Below are positions 1-12,358 of a stretch of DNA of 64,000 bases, piece after piece. Under the pieces are notes generated by a model. It ran no database searches and was not told the origin of the DNA. It saw only the letters and a list, made by a program, of their open reading frames with translations. Source of the DNA: Micropterix aruncella (lineage: Eukaryota > Arthropoda > Insecta > Lepidoptera > Micropterigidae); NCBI GenBank assembly GCA_944548615.1, contig OX155964.1:11562925-11626924 (forward strand), given 5' to 3'. The position numbers and the translations under genes are program-made. Every line of letters starts with the position of its first letter. Within the stretch, counting starts at the first letter, position 1.

Positions 1-3000
1 ACGCTGCACGTTGAAGAAAGCAAACGGACCCAACACACAGACAAACGTCAAGAGCGCCGCCCGGTAGCAATCCAGCCGGGACAAAGGAATTTCTGAACCA
101 CTGGCCGGAAAGCAGGGAAGATCATCCGTTGAGTTTGTGTAGTTTGCAGGAATATTTGTACTGAAAGAGATAGGATAACATAACTCATGAATCGTGTCTG
201 ATCGTTTACTCGAATTGTGTCAGAGATATCGTAGAAAGAAAATATTGGTTACAGTGGAACATAAGTTTTATGTGAATGGCCGTATTTAGAGATATTTTTC
301 TTGGAAACTATAAAAGACATATAAAAAGTGAGATTATTGCCCATTCAAAAAGTAAATTTCCGCCCTGCAAAATCCGTTTTAGATATTTCAATTCTATCTT
401 GAACATGAAAAAACAGCCTTGTGTTTAAGCACTGGAAATGCTCTTTCAAATACAGGTAGTATATGACGTAGTGGGTTTTTGTTTTGTATGATACTGTGTT
501 ATGTTAGTTAGAGCAGTCACTATGTAATGCGCGTTGTTACACATAAATTAAAATCATAAATAGTATATCGTCATTCCTGTAAAGCAGTGTTTGCAGGTGC
601 AGTGACCATACCATGCTCTGGGCTATTGCAGGGAATATCCAGTACACTTTTAAAATTTAGGCAGAAATACCCTCCGATAGTTCCATCGAGCTCTAATGCG
701 TTTCTTGGCGAACCAATATTGCAAAATATTTTGAGATCGAGACAGAGCAGTGCGTTAGAGCGGAATGTAAAATGAACGATCGTATCTTTTCCCGCACAAT
801 AACTAACTACCTGCCGAACATAAAACCATCTAAATTAGTTTGAAAACATTTCGTCTGGTCTTAGATTATGCCGCTTTATGTTCGATTGGTTGGTTTATGC
901 TGGAAAAGTGACATTAATTTTGTATTCCGCTCTAACACATTGGTCTGTCTCGCTCGCATGAATTAATTCCAATTTTAGTTCACGAAGGAGCGCAATTGGG
1001 TCCACTCTCTCAACACTGTGTTCGAGTTTAATAGATTAACTTTGCCATATTCAACTTAGAATAAATAAAAACACTAAAGCTAGGTACTCACCATACAATG
1101 TCCATTATAGTTTTAGCGACCGCCGCCGAGTAAATGCTCAGATCTCCATATAAATATACGATGAGAACGACATAAAACATGAGAAGTCCTTTCCTATTGA
1201 AAAATAGATTCGCCATCTCTCCCATTTCCAGTTTTCTCTGAAGGGAATAGTATCGGGAGTACTGAGAGGGTGGGACGAGGGGCTCCTCGCTGTCCCGATA
1301 GGATCCGGGAGAAATGGGGGTCTGTTCGTCGGAGTACTCGTTCGATTCGTATTCACTGCCATTTTGAATAGACTAAAAAAAAGGAAAGCAATCAGATAAC
1401 AATAAAATCTTTGAAGTATAAATTGATTTATTTAACAAATCATTTTGAAATTATTAAATATTTGCAGATGTTGAAGAGAGTATATTGCAAAAGAAAATAT
1501 TTAAATTCTTTACGGTAGACTATCAAGAAGATTGGCAGAATTTTAACAAGCATGGGCTTTAAAAAAATAGCAATGTACAAGAATAGGAGGCATGTAGAAG
1601 TATAGTAGTCTAATCATTAATTGGCAGTTATCACTTAAAACTACCTAAGTTAAAAACATATCCGTCTGTTGCATTTCAATGATACTACTTCCAAACTAGG
1701 AATAATGCAAATACGAGGGCTATTTTATTTTTCATGGTCTGATCGATCGCAAAAACTGCAGTGAAAATCTGTTGTCGATGTGCGCAGATGTGTTGCGCAG
1801 TGTCTCTAGTATGCCAGTAAATTGCGTCAGGTCGCAGTTGTCAGTTCTGAGCGCACAGTGAGCACTTAAACGTAGAGTCTTCCGCCGAGTGCGAGATGCA
1901 TGCTGTCATTCGATTTCTGCATGCTGAGGGGTGCAATGCAGCCGAAATTTATCGACAAATGATTAACACTTTAACAGAGGTCGTTTTTTATAGCGCGTGT
2001 TACGTTGCCCGCGGGCTTTTTTGGAATTATTGTAACGGCTGTAAAAAAATAACCTGATTAGATAGACTCAATTTGTTTTGTATCTATTAGTCTAACTTTT
2101 ATATATTCCGGATAAAAAATTAAAATGTAAAAATATTTTGATAAGTAATGAAATAATTTATTTAAAAAAGGGCATTTTTGTGAAGAAAAAAAAAGTTGTA
2201 TAAAAAGTAATCATACGTAATCATTGACAATAATTCTATTTTGTGAGGACATTTTTGAAACATGGATAGTAGCATAGTGGTACTTTGCAACCTGGACAAT
2301 ATTAGACTGTCTCCTTGCGTCCTCGTTTGCCAGTTAGCTTCTTTTCAATATCTGCACAAACTTTGCAGTTTCTCGACACTTCCGTTTTTTTTAGTTTCCG
2401 CTATGAATTCACGCTATATTTTGATCATGCTATGAATTCACGCTAATGAATTGCATATGTATGTATAGAGAAATTAATAAGTTACCTGCTGGTACAATGC
2501 GAATTACGAACCGAGTACGTGATTTTTAAACATACTGTATGAAAATCGATCACGCCCTCAGTACGTGAGTCGCGAGTTAAGAGAATATTTTGTATTACAC
2601 TACTGAGTTCGTGCTCCGCTGTTAAATGCCTATGGTCAAACTTTCTTTGAGTGACAGCGAAGTGCAGCATGGTGCGGGGAACTTAGAAGCAGGACGTACA
2701 GACGTTCATGATGCAGGCGGCCAGGGAAGGAAGTGCCAACCGATGATGGCAGGCGGCTGCCTTCTATGACAAGGGTATTGGAAAGTTGGTACCAAGCTAC
2801 GACAAATGTCTGAATCGGAGCGGAGACTATGTAGAGAAGTAGCTGGAAGGTGTAACTAAATGTCCAAATAAAACAGTTAAGATTTCACTGTGGTTTTCAT
2901 TTTGCAACCGATCGGATCTTGATAACAAAATAGCCCTCGTAAAAACTCTCGTAAAATCTAATATTAAAGATAAAGATTTACATTAAAAAATATACTTTAA

Positions 3001-4041
3001 ATAATAGAAACAAAAAAAAGGAGAACTCTTCTACTATTAAGCGATAGACAGCATTAGTTTTTTATAGCTTTTGCGCACAGTATAGCTCAAAAACGATGAC
3101 AAAAAAATATTTTTGTAATGGATTTATTTTCAGGAAAATATACCTACACTCAAGAGCAATGAGTCCGGTTCATCAACATAAACGTATGAATATCTCGGAA
3201 ACTAAAAGTTCTAGCATATTCAGTAATTACCATATTATTAACCCTTTCGCATACAACCTCGTATGAGGTTCGTGTACAGGCTTTCGAGCCCAAACTGACT
3301 ATTACGGGCCTGGCACATGGTACGTCAATAGGGCCAATGTAAGACAAATTTGATGATTCGTGACATGAAAGCTTGGCAGTTTTGTTTCCGTTTTGGGACA
3401 ATGCGGACATTGGGACAATTCCGTTTTGGGACAAAAGGGTAGTAACAAATCAAATACCAGGAGTGCTTGTTATATATTTTTTTGTGTGTGAGAGAACAGA
3501 AACAAAAGCAAAAACAAATGAAGTGATTTTGAAGTTCAATTTTCAAAACATCATTTATTTCGTTTATAGTCTTTTTGATGGCATTACTTTAGAAGAACTA
3601 TTGAATTAAATTGTTTTTAAAATACCTTTTATTTAAATAAGCTAGCATTCTCAGTTTCCGAAATATAAAGTTTATGTTTGTGACCCGGATTCATTGCTCT
3701 TGAATGTATTTTCTGTTATGGCTTTTATTTGTGTAAATTTGATAGATTTTAATATCTAGCCTTATCCAGACCTGATCTTAGTAATCCCCTTTCTTCTTTA
3801 TATTAATCGTAGAACTTCTGAATATTCTCACCCCTCTTTTGAAGATCTGTCGTTCTTTCCACTGGAGAATAGCATTGGCACAGGCGATACATTCAATCAC
3901 AAAGGTTGCAGTCAGATAGCTGATAAATGCGAGTACCAATATAAGCGCCAAGCCTAAAGCCCAGCCGGCTTTTGCAAATGCAGCTGGCAACGTCAAAGCC
4001 CCAGTGCCGACAGTCAAATTGAACACATATATAAGTCCCAC
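1..4041 (-). CDS. TMEM104: TMEM104-like multi-pass membrane protein, partial (3 exons)
   Basis: Minus-strand gene in three exons: 4041-3832 (70 codons), 1372-1092, and 160-1, which runs off the window. Acceptors are ttttcag, tttttag and ctttcag; donors are GTGAGA and GTGAGT. Phases agree: 0 into exon 2, and a TG/T split codon (Cys) into exon 3. The first exon seen carries the family hallmark GLIYVFNLTVGTGALTLP, a first membrane segment, then AFISYLTATFVIE, a second. The next exon has an acidic Ser-rich loop, then KLEMGEMANLFFN and a membrane segment with YLYGDLSIY. The last has a Cys-containing loop with NYTNST sequons and ends in GPFAFFNVQ. All match TMEM104, a poorly characterised relative of amino-acid transporter-like membrane proteins. 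The short N-terminal exon upstream of 4041 was not found; the C-terminal half lies outside the window. Transport activity is inferred only from the fold family. Confidence 0.9.
1712..2941 (+). mobile_element. Decayed mariner-family transposon with TACGAGGGCTATTTT ends
   Basis: The termini are inverted: TACGAGGGCTATTTT at 1712 and its reverse complement ending at 2941. A plus-strand remnant of a mariner transposase N-terminus is readable near 1895-1965 (MHAVIRFLHAEGCNAAEIYRQM). The motif AGRTDVHDAGGQGRKC follows near 2685-2735, and a C-terminal KLVPSYDKCLNRSGDYVEK near 2780-2840. The roughly 650 bp between the first two pieces is unrelated AT-rich sequence, so the element is interrupted or rearranged. 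It lies in the TMEM104 intron between exons 1092-1372 and 3832-4041. Confidence 0.75.
3145..3708. mobile_element. TA-flanked MITE, TACACTCAAGAGCAATGA family, copy 1
   Basis: Terminal inverted repeats of about 28 bp begin TACACTCAAGAGCAATGAGT at 3145 and end with the near-perfect reverse complement at 3708. TA at each end fits a Tc1/mariner-type target. No transposase is readable inside. The same termini bound 32067-33157. Confidence 0.75.
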
Positions 4042-4858
4042 CTGAAAATAAAGTGTTTCACGTTTTTATTTTTTTTATAACACAATATTTTAATAAAATA
4101 AGCCCTTATGAAGGAATCCTTACGGAAGTGAATCCTTACGAAGGAATTTAGTCTTTTAGTCTTCTTATTTACCTTTTGCTGCAATATTTTTGACTTCTAT
4201 TGTGTTTTTTAGAGCGCTAATAATAATGTGGATGAAATACTTAGCTCTGAAAGCCACTGCATCCTCTAGTGGGAGAAAATATTAGTGAACATCTCCATTG
4301 AGTGTTCTCCCAGATCGGTTCTGGGTAAAAATAAGGTATCTTGTGAAAATAATTTTACAGTGTATCTTATCCGCTGCGGCCAAAGGAGAAACCCTAGTCG
4401 AAATCTGTGCAGTACCTCCTAAGATATACACCCGAGAATTGTTATCCGGAGTATATGCCATGTTATCAGGATTATATGAGGCACCAGCAGATGCAGCGGT
4501 GTTCGGGCCATGCCAGCCATCATCCGACTATTGCCAGAGATAGGATAATTAAAAACACAAAAGAGATGGTAAATAATGTATCAAATTTGAAAAGCTGCCT
4601 CAATATTATGTGATCATGGAAGATCAGAAGGAGAACCTTTTTATAACACATGTATTGCGTATATAACACATGTATTCATAATATTGTGTAAACAAGTATG
4701 CTGGGCTTGATGCGGCCAGGTATCTACTTTGTATAAAAAACCCCATCCCATCATACTATCACTAGCCAAAACTGCAGCAAAAGGAAAAACTCCAGCTAAT
4801 TGAAGCACGTAGGTAATGGGTGATGTCTAATTTCAAACTCCGGATAGGTTTAGTTTAT

Positions 4859-5075
4859 ACTCTTCATTGTGAAACTTCACAATGGGCGGGTTTATTATCA
4901 TACGACAATCTCTTCCAACCAACCCTACTATAAAGTGTTTATATCTATGCGTGCGTGTAACATGTGTGTGTCTTGTGTGTCTTGTCTTGTCTTGTGTGTC
5001 TTGTTATTGCATTCGATCGACAGAATTGAAATGCAATTCTGTTAAATTTATCCCAACGGAAAATGGTGACCCAAA
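4859..5075 (-). mobile_element. tRNA-derived SINE, 5'-truncated copy
   Basis: This matches the body and tail of the SINE at 39411-39652 in inverted orientation: GGGCGGGTTTATTATCATA, then ACCAACCCTACTATAAAGTG, then an alternating TGTG tract and TGCAATTCTGTTAAATTTAT. It ends near AAAATGGTGACC without the tRNA-like head. The TGTG stretch has expanded into a TGTGTCTTG microsatellite at about 4965-5003. Confidence 0.7.
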
Positions 5076-5589
5076 TAGGTCTATTTTACAGTAGATCAAT
5101 TTTCTATTAATCTCCTATTATATTTTCTGTAACTCCTTTACATAATAATATTAGTGTCATGAATTTATGCCATATTTGATATGTAAAATTACTAGTGCAT
5201 ATTTTTTTCATTTATTAGGCTAACAAGTAAAATAAGCACATTATTGTGTCAGAAAATAGGATATAGCCGGTTTTGGTATTCAAATTTGGATCTGGCGGGT
5301 TTTGTCAATGAAGTCTAGGGTCTGACTGCTTTCTTACTAACTTCAGGCTGTGACAACACCAAAAACACAGGAGAGCTATAGATTTGCCATTAACCAGTTG
5401 GAAGCCAGCCTTCGCGCGCAAAAAACTGCGCCGCAATTTTTTGGTCAATTTTGTAAATAAATACTAACAATATTGTTTTTTCATGAATTCCCTCTTGTTA
5501 CCTAGTAATTAATCTTGTTAGCCATGTGTATTATATATAAATAAAAAATATTAATATTATATATAAAATATTAATAAAAATTTTATATA

Positions 5590-8202
5590 TTAGGGGGATC
5601 GAAAAGTAATCAATTTTTTTTCAATAAGTTCAGTCACAGTTTGGAGTCACAGTACGCCCGTACCCAAAAGGCTGAGGTTGGATGTGATGCAAACGCACAC
5701 CACACCACAATAGAGGTGAGTTACTTAATGATTTCATCTCAACCAACTGCCTAGGCCTATTAAACAAAGGCTGCATGCCGACCTTTGTGACAAGTGCAAG
5801 ACAGAAAGTTTTAGACATTACTTTTGCCTCTAAAAATCTGGCCAGAAACATAAAAACTGGCATGTTAGGGATGACACTTCAATGTCTGATCACAGACAAA
5901 TAACTTTCAAACTACTAAACACTGTAGACTGTCAAACCAAAACTTTCAGGAATCCGAAAGCCACCCACTGGGTCTCGCCTACCGTACCACACTTAGGCTT
6001 AACCTTCAAACAATACAAAAAAATATAAAAACACACGAGAGTCTAGAATTGGCTGTGGCGGCTACCACAAAAGGCATTATATACACCTACGAGGAAAGCT
6101 GCCGGCTCAAGACAAAGACCTCCAAAAGACTCCAGTAGTTTGTGTCAAGACACAAAATTCTTCTTATTTTTTTTAATTTCGATTTTTTCATCAGATTTTT
6201 TTAATCATATTTTTTTAAACAAAAAAAGTATTTTTGTTTCATTAACCCGTCAGGCCCCACGACTGCGATATCGCAGTCAAACTGAGGGTTAACCGCGAGT
6301 CGCGAGGCCTGAAGGGTTAAGGAATAAAGGGAAACGAAGGAGTGAAAAAAATTACCGATACTTACGGGGACATTCTGAAACTAAACAAGCGTCATCGGTG
6401 GTTCAAAAAGTTTAAAAATGGAAATAGGAATCTCAAAAATGTCACAGGAATAGGATGACCCCAAAAATTAGATGATTATATCCTGAAGGCAAGGGAGGAT
6501 TCAGATCCTCGTCAAACAATTGTGTAATTGCAGGGTTGGCTTGATTTTCCCCAACCCGAAAAAACCCACTGGGTTAAATTGGGTAAAACCCACCTGAAAA
6601 AACCCAAGGGTTTTTGACGAGTGTGGGCTTTTGAAAAAATACTTGTTTATAATAATTAAATCAATGAACGGATATAGCATTTATATTATATTTAATCAAA
6701 AAGAAAAAAAAGGATGTATTTGTGACACACCCAGTCTGTTCCGTAATTTACTCCAGACCATTTCAAATGTTGAGAAGTCTTTCAATTGATGCAGAACTGG
6801 CCGGACAAGTGTAATGCCAACTACTTTTGGCATGATTTATAAGATGACTTATGGATAATATTGTTACGTCGATAGGCAGCAGAATATGCCAAAACATGGT
6901 AGAACACTCAACTTGATTTATTACAAAACTATTATATTACTCTTCAAGCGACAAAGACCCTTATACACACTTCAATACACTATTTAGTTCTAAAATCGTT
7001 TGTACTACTACTCAATACTTTCGCGCCAAAACGCTGCCAGCACTACTACTCAATACTTTCGCGCCGAAACAGCGCCACTAGCGGTTGTTAGTGTTAACTC
7101 TTATCCTGTTGTGAAAATAACGGGGATCTCCCCGACAACTGACAATAACGATTTTCCGGCAAAATCCCTTCATGGTAGTGTTACATCTTTATTCAGTAGT
7201 AAATAGATTTGGATTGGGAGAAAAAAATCAATACAATGGTAATAAAATTAAATTAATGTAAAATTAAAATATATTAATTTAAAATTCTCATTAACTCCGA
7301 AAAAAACCGAAATTCCCCAAAAAAGCCCGAAAATCCCCGAAAAAACCCGAAATAACCCAGTGGGTAGATATTTTTTGATAAAACCCGGGATTTTGCCAAC
7401 CCTGTTAATTGTCATTAAATATTGGCTTTCCATAGTCTACAGCTCAGGGTTATCTTCGTCGCATAGGAAAAATTGTACAGGCAAGGAATTTCGGTTCCTT
7501 ATAAATTAAGGCAGACGGCGATCGATCAATGGCATACCGTATGAGAATTTATTTTTTCTTGGTGGAATGCTGATCTGTTTATGCGGGGAATATTAACTGA
7601 AAATGTGAAGTGGCTGCTATACAATAATCTTGTCCAAAAAACCAAAGGCTTTCTTTCAGAGAAGTACCTCTTCCGACCCCTCGACCATTACTAACAATAA
7701 AGAAGGTCCTTCTTTAGTTTGTGGTCCAGTGGGATTTTTCTGGAATTATACAATATAAATTGATCTATTTTGATCAATTTTGGCCAATAAAGATCTATTT
7801 TGATCAATAACACAGAAAGGATCCTTCAACACGATACCGCGAAGCCTAATGCTGCAAAAATAGCACAGGAAAAAATAAGAGAGTTTAGATTAAAACTTTT
7901 AACTCCTCCACCCTAATCACCGGATTTCGCTCCGTCGGATTACTACCTTTTCAGATAGTTAGACCATACATTAAGAGGTAAAAAATGTAATAATATTGGA
8001 GAAGTAAAAACACACCTGGAAAAGTTTTTCAATGAAAAATCGAAGGACCTTTTAATAAGGGAATCGAACAACTGTCTTAACGCTGGCAAAGAGTGTTAGA
8101 ATGAGATGGAAACTATTTTGTTGATAAGTATTTAAGATTTTTTTAATAAATAAATTTTTTCGCCATCGAACAAAAATTTTAATTACTTTTCGGTCCCCCT
8201 AA
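5590..8202 (+). mobile_element. Decayed mariner transposon carrying a nested hAT element
   Basis: The inverted termini are TTAGGGGGATCGAAAAGTAAT at the left and the reverse complement of TTAGGGGGACCGAAAAGTAAT at the right, flanked by TATA/ATAT. Plus-strand transposase pieces occur in order. Near 6380-6530 is RHRWFKKFKNG, then EDSDPRQ. Near 7600 is VKWLLYNNLVQKT. Near 7840-8060 is a C-terminal block with SPDFAPSDYYLF, the segment carrying the last catalytic acidic residue of the mariner D,D34D triad. Stops and frameshifts interrupt all of it. A hAT element (6531-7404) splits the gene after the RQT codons. A short TTAA-bounded inverted repeat with CTGCGATATCGCAG at its centre sits at 6243-6319. 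Confidence 0.85.
6531..7404 (-). mobile_element. hAT-like element with a transposase C-terminal remnant
   Basis: The ends are CAGGGTTGGC and GCCAACCCTG, with GC-rich CCCGAAAAAACCC-type subterminal runs at both sides. On the minus strand near 6715-6800 two frames joined by a one-base shift read SSASIER and then FSTFEMVWSKLRNRLGVSQ. This is the C-terminal dimerisation motif of hAT transposases. The flanks share TAATTG (GTAATTG left, TTAATTG right), an imperfect 8-bp-type duplication. A tandem CAATACTTTCGCGCC motif lies at about 7013-7065. Confidence 0.75.
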
Positions 8203-9241
8203 TATATGGGGACTGGTCGAAACAGCTACGTGCTGATCTGCCAAACGACACAAAATGCCTAAGGGTATTGTTGGCGTCCGACCGGTTAAGCGCCATGACA
8301 GTTTTCCGATGATGTCCTTGCTCTGATTGGTCGGTACGGATATGGCGGCGTTTGAAAACCGTTTGTCATGGATGTAACGTAGTTTGAAATTTTGAGTTTG
8401 TTTTTATTCAAATATTATCTTGTAATCTGGCATCGTTTCAAACTAAATAAAGTTTCGGAGACCTAGAATTCAAGTGAGACAAGACTTGAGTTGTTAAAAA
8501 GTAGATCTGACAGAGTTTTAAATTAGACAACACATCATGACAGTATTTCCACATCATATATATTTCCCAATGAAATCTTTCCATCTTTATTAGTGAAACC
8601 ACTTATTTATTCAACATTCAACAAAACTACACACAAACAAAGCAATTCTACTTGCCCAAACGCTGTATCGGTATGGATTCGAATTGGCAACGTGCATTAT
8701 ACTAATATTTTAAACATGTGGCTCAGCAGAGGACTCACCCATATGGAGTACTGGTCGGAACTATCAATATGTGGCATCTTTTTAACACCTGCGCAAAATT
8801 TAAACACGATAACACCAGGTATTCTCTTATCTTGTAAACAGCAGACGGTGAAAAAACGACACGTTATTTAGATTCCAATACGGCGAAAACGCGAGCGAAT
8901 CAAGCGCTGGGAAACCATATTTTCCGGGTGGCGTCCGCTACGCGAGGATGAAAGGATTGATCCCAGCGTTAATAACGTTATCATTTAGTATGAAAAATGT
9001 CGATAACGTTATCGAATTTGTAAACAAAGGAGTACTGCTCCACATATTACTCAACATTCAACAAACCGACTTCGGTGAGCTGTCAAAATAAGCAAATGTC
9101 AAACGTCAACAAAGGACGCGGGAAATTACGGAATTCGCTGGGAGCGTGTATTTTAACCAATTCATTTAAATTATTTTAAAAATTTTTTTTCTTTAGAACG
9201 GCGGATGTTGAACTACCCCCCTTTATATGATCAGTGTACCC
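8203..9241. other. Intergenic sequence, no gene recognised
   Basis: I see no coding exon here. A GATTGG box lies near 8325. A local inverted motif, CGATAACGTTATCG-like, lies near 8975-9015. A partial end motif, TTAGAACGGCGGATG, at 9192 resembles the terminus starting at 9242. Confidence 0.5.
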
Positions 9242-10093
9242 CCCTAGAACGACGGATGTCCCAAATTTGGGACAAGCATGTTTAGCCATTTCCGCCCATT
9301 TGTAAGAAAATTCCTTTGGTTTTTTTTTCAGGTAATATATTTTTTTAAAAGTTTTAGGATTAATGCAATGATTTAAATCAATGCTTATAAAAACATTTGT
9401 ATAACTTTAGTACCTCGCTCATTTTAAAGTCTGGATGCTGCCGCTATCAGTTTTTTTTACTTCCTTTTGGAAAATGTGTAAAGTGTGCAGTGCAATCTTA
9501 GACATATTTTTTCTAATCTGCTAACCTACGCTACACAACATGACACTACTTTGGTCAATATTATACCCTTTTGAAACTTGCACAAATAAGAGTACTTTTG
9601 CCTGATTTAAAATTTTGTCTTGTATGGCATCGGCATCGGCCATCTTCTGATTTAGATCAGGATGGCACTTGAATTTTCGAAGATTCCGTCTTAACTCTCG
9701 TGCATTGTAAGGACGAGTGATCTTTGGATAGTTCTACGGCAAGGGTAAGGCAGTAGTGGGCACAAAATTTACATCCTATGACCCCAAATTGGTCTATAAG
9801 GGCTCTAATATCTCCCGTATAGACCCAACAATCATGTTTTTATTTTATTAGCATTAAGTACGTTATTTTTTTATGTAAATATTATCAAGGGGGTGGCTTT
9901 CTGTGCCGACTAATCCTTATCAATATAGCAGATAATGCAGCAGATATATTATTAAATGGTCAAAATGGCCACTAAAGTTGCACTGAAAGTCACCCTATCA
10001 TAATCTCCAGCAGGTAAGCCTTAGGCTTGGCTGGATTTTATACAAAGCTGTATTTTAAAAAATGGTTATTAAATTAAAAAAAAAAAAAAAAAC

Positions 10094-12358
10094 AAATTCC
10101 TCGGCAGAAAAATCACCCATCAGGGAAAAGACGTCTCAGGCGATCATGTTATAGAGCATTTCAAAAGTTGCCTGGCGAAAATAGATGCCTTGCTAATTTC
10201 TGGCCCTCGTAAGGCCTGGATCTATGACAATTATCTAACGTCACATTTGTCATGGCCCTTTCTTATTTACGATTTTACCAAAACCCAACTGTCCCGTCTA
10301 GATGGGCCCTAATGGGCCCTTGCTGAGTTGGCCACGAAGACCCATTCTGTTTCAGGGTCGGTCACACTCACGGGTCAACACCCATCCGATGGCCTCCACG
10401 CATGGGGTGCGAGCCTGGGTAGGACACTGGGTCAACCAGTCTCCCCCGGGAACAATCCTCTGGCGCTCCTGGACGGTCTGCGCACCGAGCGGCGCAAGCC
10501 AATCGATTGTGCTCTCCGACTAACAATCGGGGGAGTCTGGGAACTGTATTGTTTCCTATAGAGCGGGGGCAGTTGTCTACCTTACGGCGACTGCTCTTGA
10601 AATGACCATTGGCCATCCGATCCCGGTTCAGAGTCGGGCAAAGGACGCCTTGGTCCGCGACAGATTCGGTGCACTCCGTTTCACCGCTTCGTAAGGGAGA
10701 GGACCGCGCAAGCGACCTCGAACTCGGAACCAATCGAGAGACCGGAGAAATCTGGTCACAATTGGAAGTGAGGGCGCGAGTATCTCGAGCCCGCCGGGTT
10801 TATTCCTGGCTCACTCGCGGTAAGGCGTTGGACTCTCACGGGTTGTGACGTAGCTGGACGTAGAATGTACTGTCCAAAGTCTTCTACGTTCACTGCAGGG
10901 CGACAGAACGACTAATCGTTAAAACGTCCTGTGGTGACGGGCTCGCCCGTTGTAGTTGACACCGCAAGATGTCCCGTCTAGATGCGCTGGTGACAGCTAG
11001 TTTAAAATCCTGGCTGTCCTTAGCCAAACCAGCTGACCCCTCGACTCTCTTCAGGTCCAAACAAAATTTTGGGCTAGCGCTTAAACTGCCCTCTCTGCTC
11101 TTCGCCAACTCCAGTATAACCAAAAATTCGATTCTGTGCAATTCCAAAGATCCGGCAATATCGAAGCACGTAATAAATGGCCGTAGTGATTCAAATGATC
11201 TACAAGCCCGCGTAGACTTCCACAAAAAGTTCCTTACTGGAATCAGCCAGAATGGCACTGGTCTGGGGTATGGCAGTACAACCACGAGCGACGTGGACTT
11301 GAAGAAGTCTCTTTTGCGGGGAGATTACAACAGCAAGAGTATGGCTCATGCTATTGGCCTTCAATGCCAGAATGATTGGACAACAATTAGGGACTTTTGC
11401 ATTCCGCCTCCAATGCACTGGAAGGTAATGCTCTATGACTGGACGCCAGAGATGCTGAAATTTTATTTGAATGCCTTTCAGCATACATTTCCAGACCCCA
11501 GTAACCTCTCTCGTTGGAGCTTTGCCGAGGATAGTTCTTGTCCCCTCTGTAGCAATACCCCTTGCACAGCTAGACGCATTCTAGCTGGCTGCAAGGCGGC
11601 CTTAGATCAAGGACGGTACACTTACCGCCATGACAAAGTTCTCGCTGTTATTCGCGAGGTAATTAGTCTCTCAGTGGCTCGTGCCAACAAGGGTTTGACA
11701 GTATCCTCCAAACCCCCAATACAGTTTGTGCGGGATGGCTCTAAAGGCAAAAAACATTTAACTACAAAACCTTTCTCAATAATCGAGAAAGCTACAGATT
11801 GGATTCTGGAGGTTGATTCGGTCTCTAAGCAGTATAAATTCCCTGAAAGTCTCGGATGCACAGCCCTCCGTCCAGATATAACTCTTTGTAGAATTAACTG
11901 TTCCATGGGAATCAAATATCCCAAAAGACCACGAGTACAAATTAAATAAATACCATGATCTTGCAAATGCCGTAACCCGGAACGGCCTCACTGTTCACCT
12001 TCAAGCGGTGGAAGTTGGCGCTCGTGGCCTGCCAGCTAAATCTCTATTTCACCTCTTTAAAGATCTTGGCCTTTCCAAAAAAATAATCAACTCTTTCTTA
12101 GAAAAATTATCTAAAACTGCGATTTGCGCATCTCAAATTCTATGGCTTCGAAGGGGGAGTGAATGGGTGGTAAGGTGAACGCTCACATGTGGCAAGACAG
12201 CTGTCCTAAACCTACCACAGCCGGTTCGTAAGTCCGGAATCCACTGCTCACCCCCCAGAAGTGTAAAAAAAAAAAAAAAAAAAAATAGTATTATGATGGG
12301 CCCGACTCCGGTCGGTGAATTCCATGGCAGCTCCGTTTGTATTTATTTATTCATTAAA
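10094..12358 (+). mobile_element. Non-LTR retrotransposon with restriction-like endonuclease, copy 1 (interrupted)
   Basis: A 5'-truncated element. The reading frame starts at about 10095 with KFLGRKITHQGKD and continues with WIYDNYLTSHLSWPFLIYDF, the end of the RT/thumb region. It is cut by the GC-rich insertion (10305-10969) and resumes with SRLDALVTASLKSWLSLAKP. A C-X2-C-X8-H-X4-C finger follows, but here the His codon is CGC (Arg), so the finger is broken. A 29-base deletion after TLC (near 11887) shifts the frame just after the RPDITL motif and removes part of the endonuclease core. The 3' end carries poly(A), then ATGATGGGCCCGACTCCGG and a TTTATTTATT tail. It is dead but nearly identical to copies 2 and 3. 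Confidence 0.85.
10305..10969 (+). mobile_element. GC-rich dispersed element, single complete copy with 15-bp target duplication
   Basis: A 665-bp GC-rich unit is inserted in non-LTR copy 1 between exact duplications TGTCCCGTCTAGATG (10290-10304 and 10970-10984). Copy 3 at about 29525-29545 has the uninterrupted site. In this orientation it begins with GGGCCC-containing repeats (CTAATGGGCCC) and ends after a palindrome ACGGGCTCGCCCGT and GTTGTAGTTGACACC. No poly(A), no terminal inverted repeats and no recognised protein. Frames that look open are not conserved between copies because of indels. The reverse strand has a GTTCGAGGTC stretch resembling a Pol III B box, without a convincing A box. 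I do not recognise the family. Confidence 0.8.

Noticed and set aside
10368..10733. 121-residue minus-strand frame in the GC-rich copy at 10305
   Set aside because: Same reasoning as for the cluster: GC-rich sequence with few stops and no coding conservation between copies.
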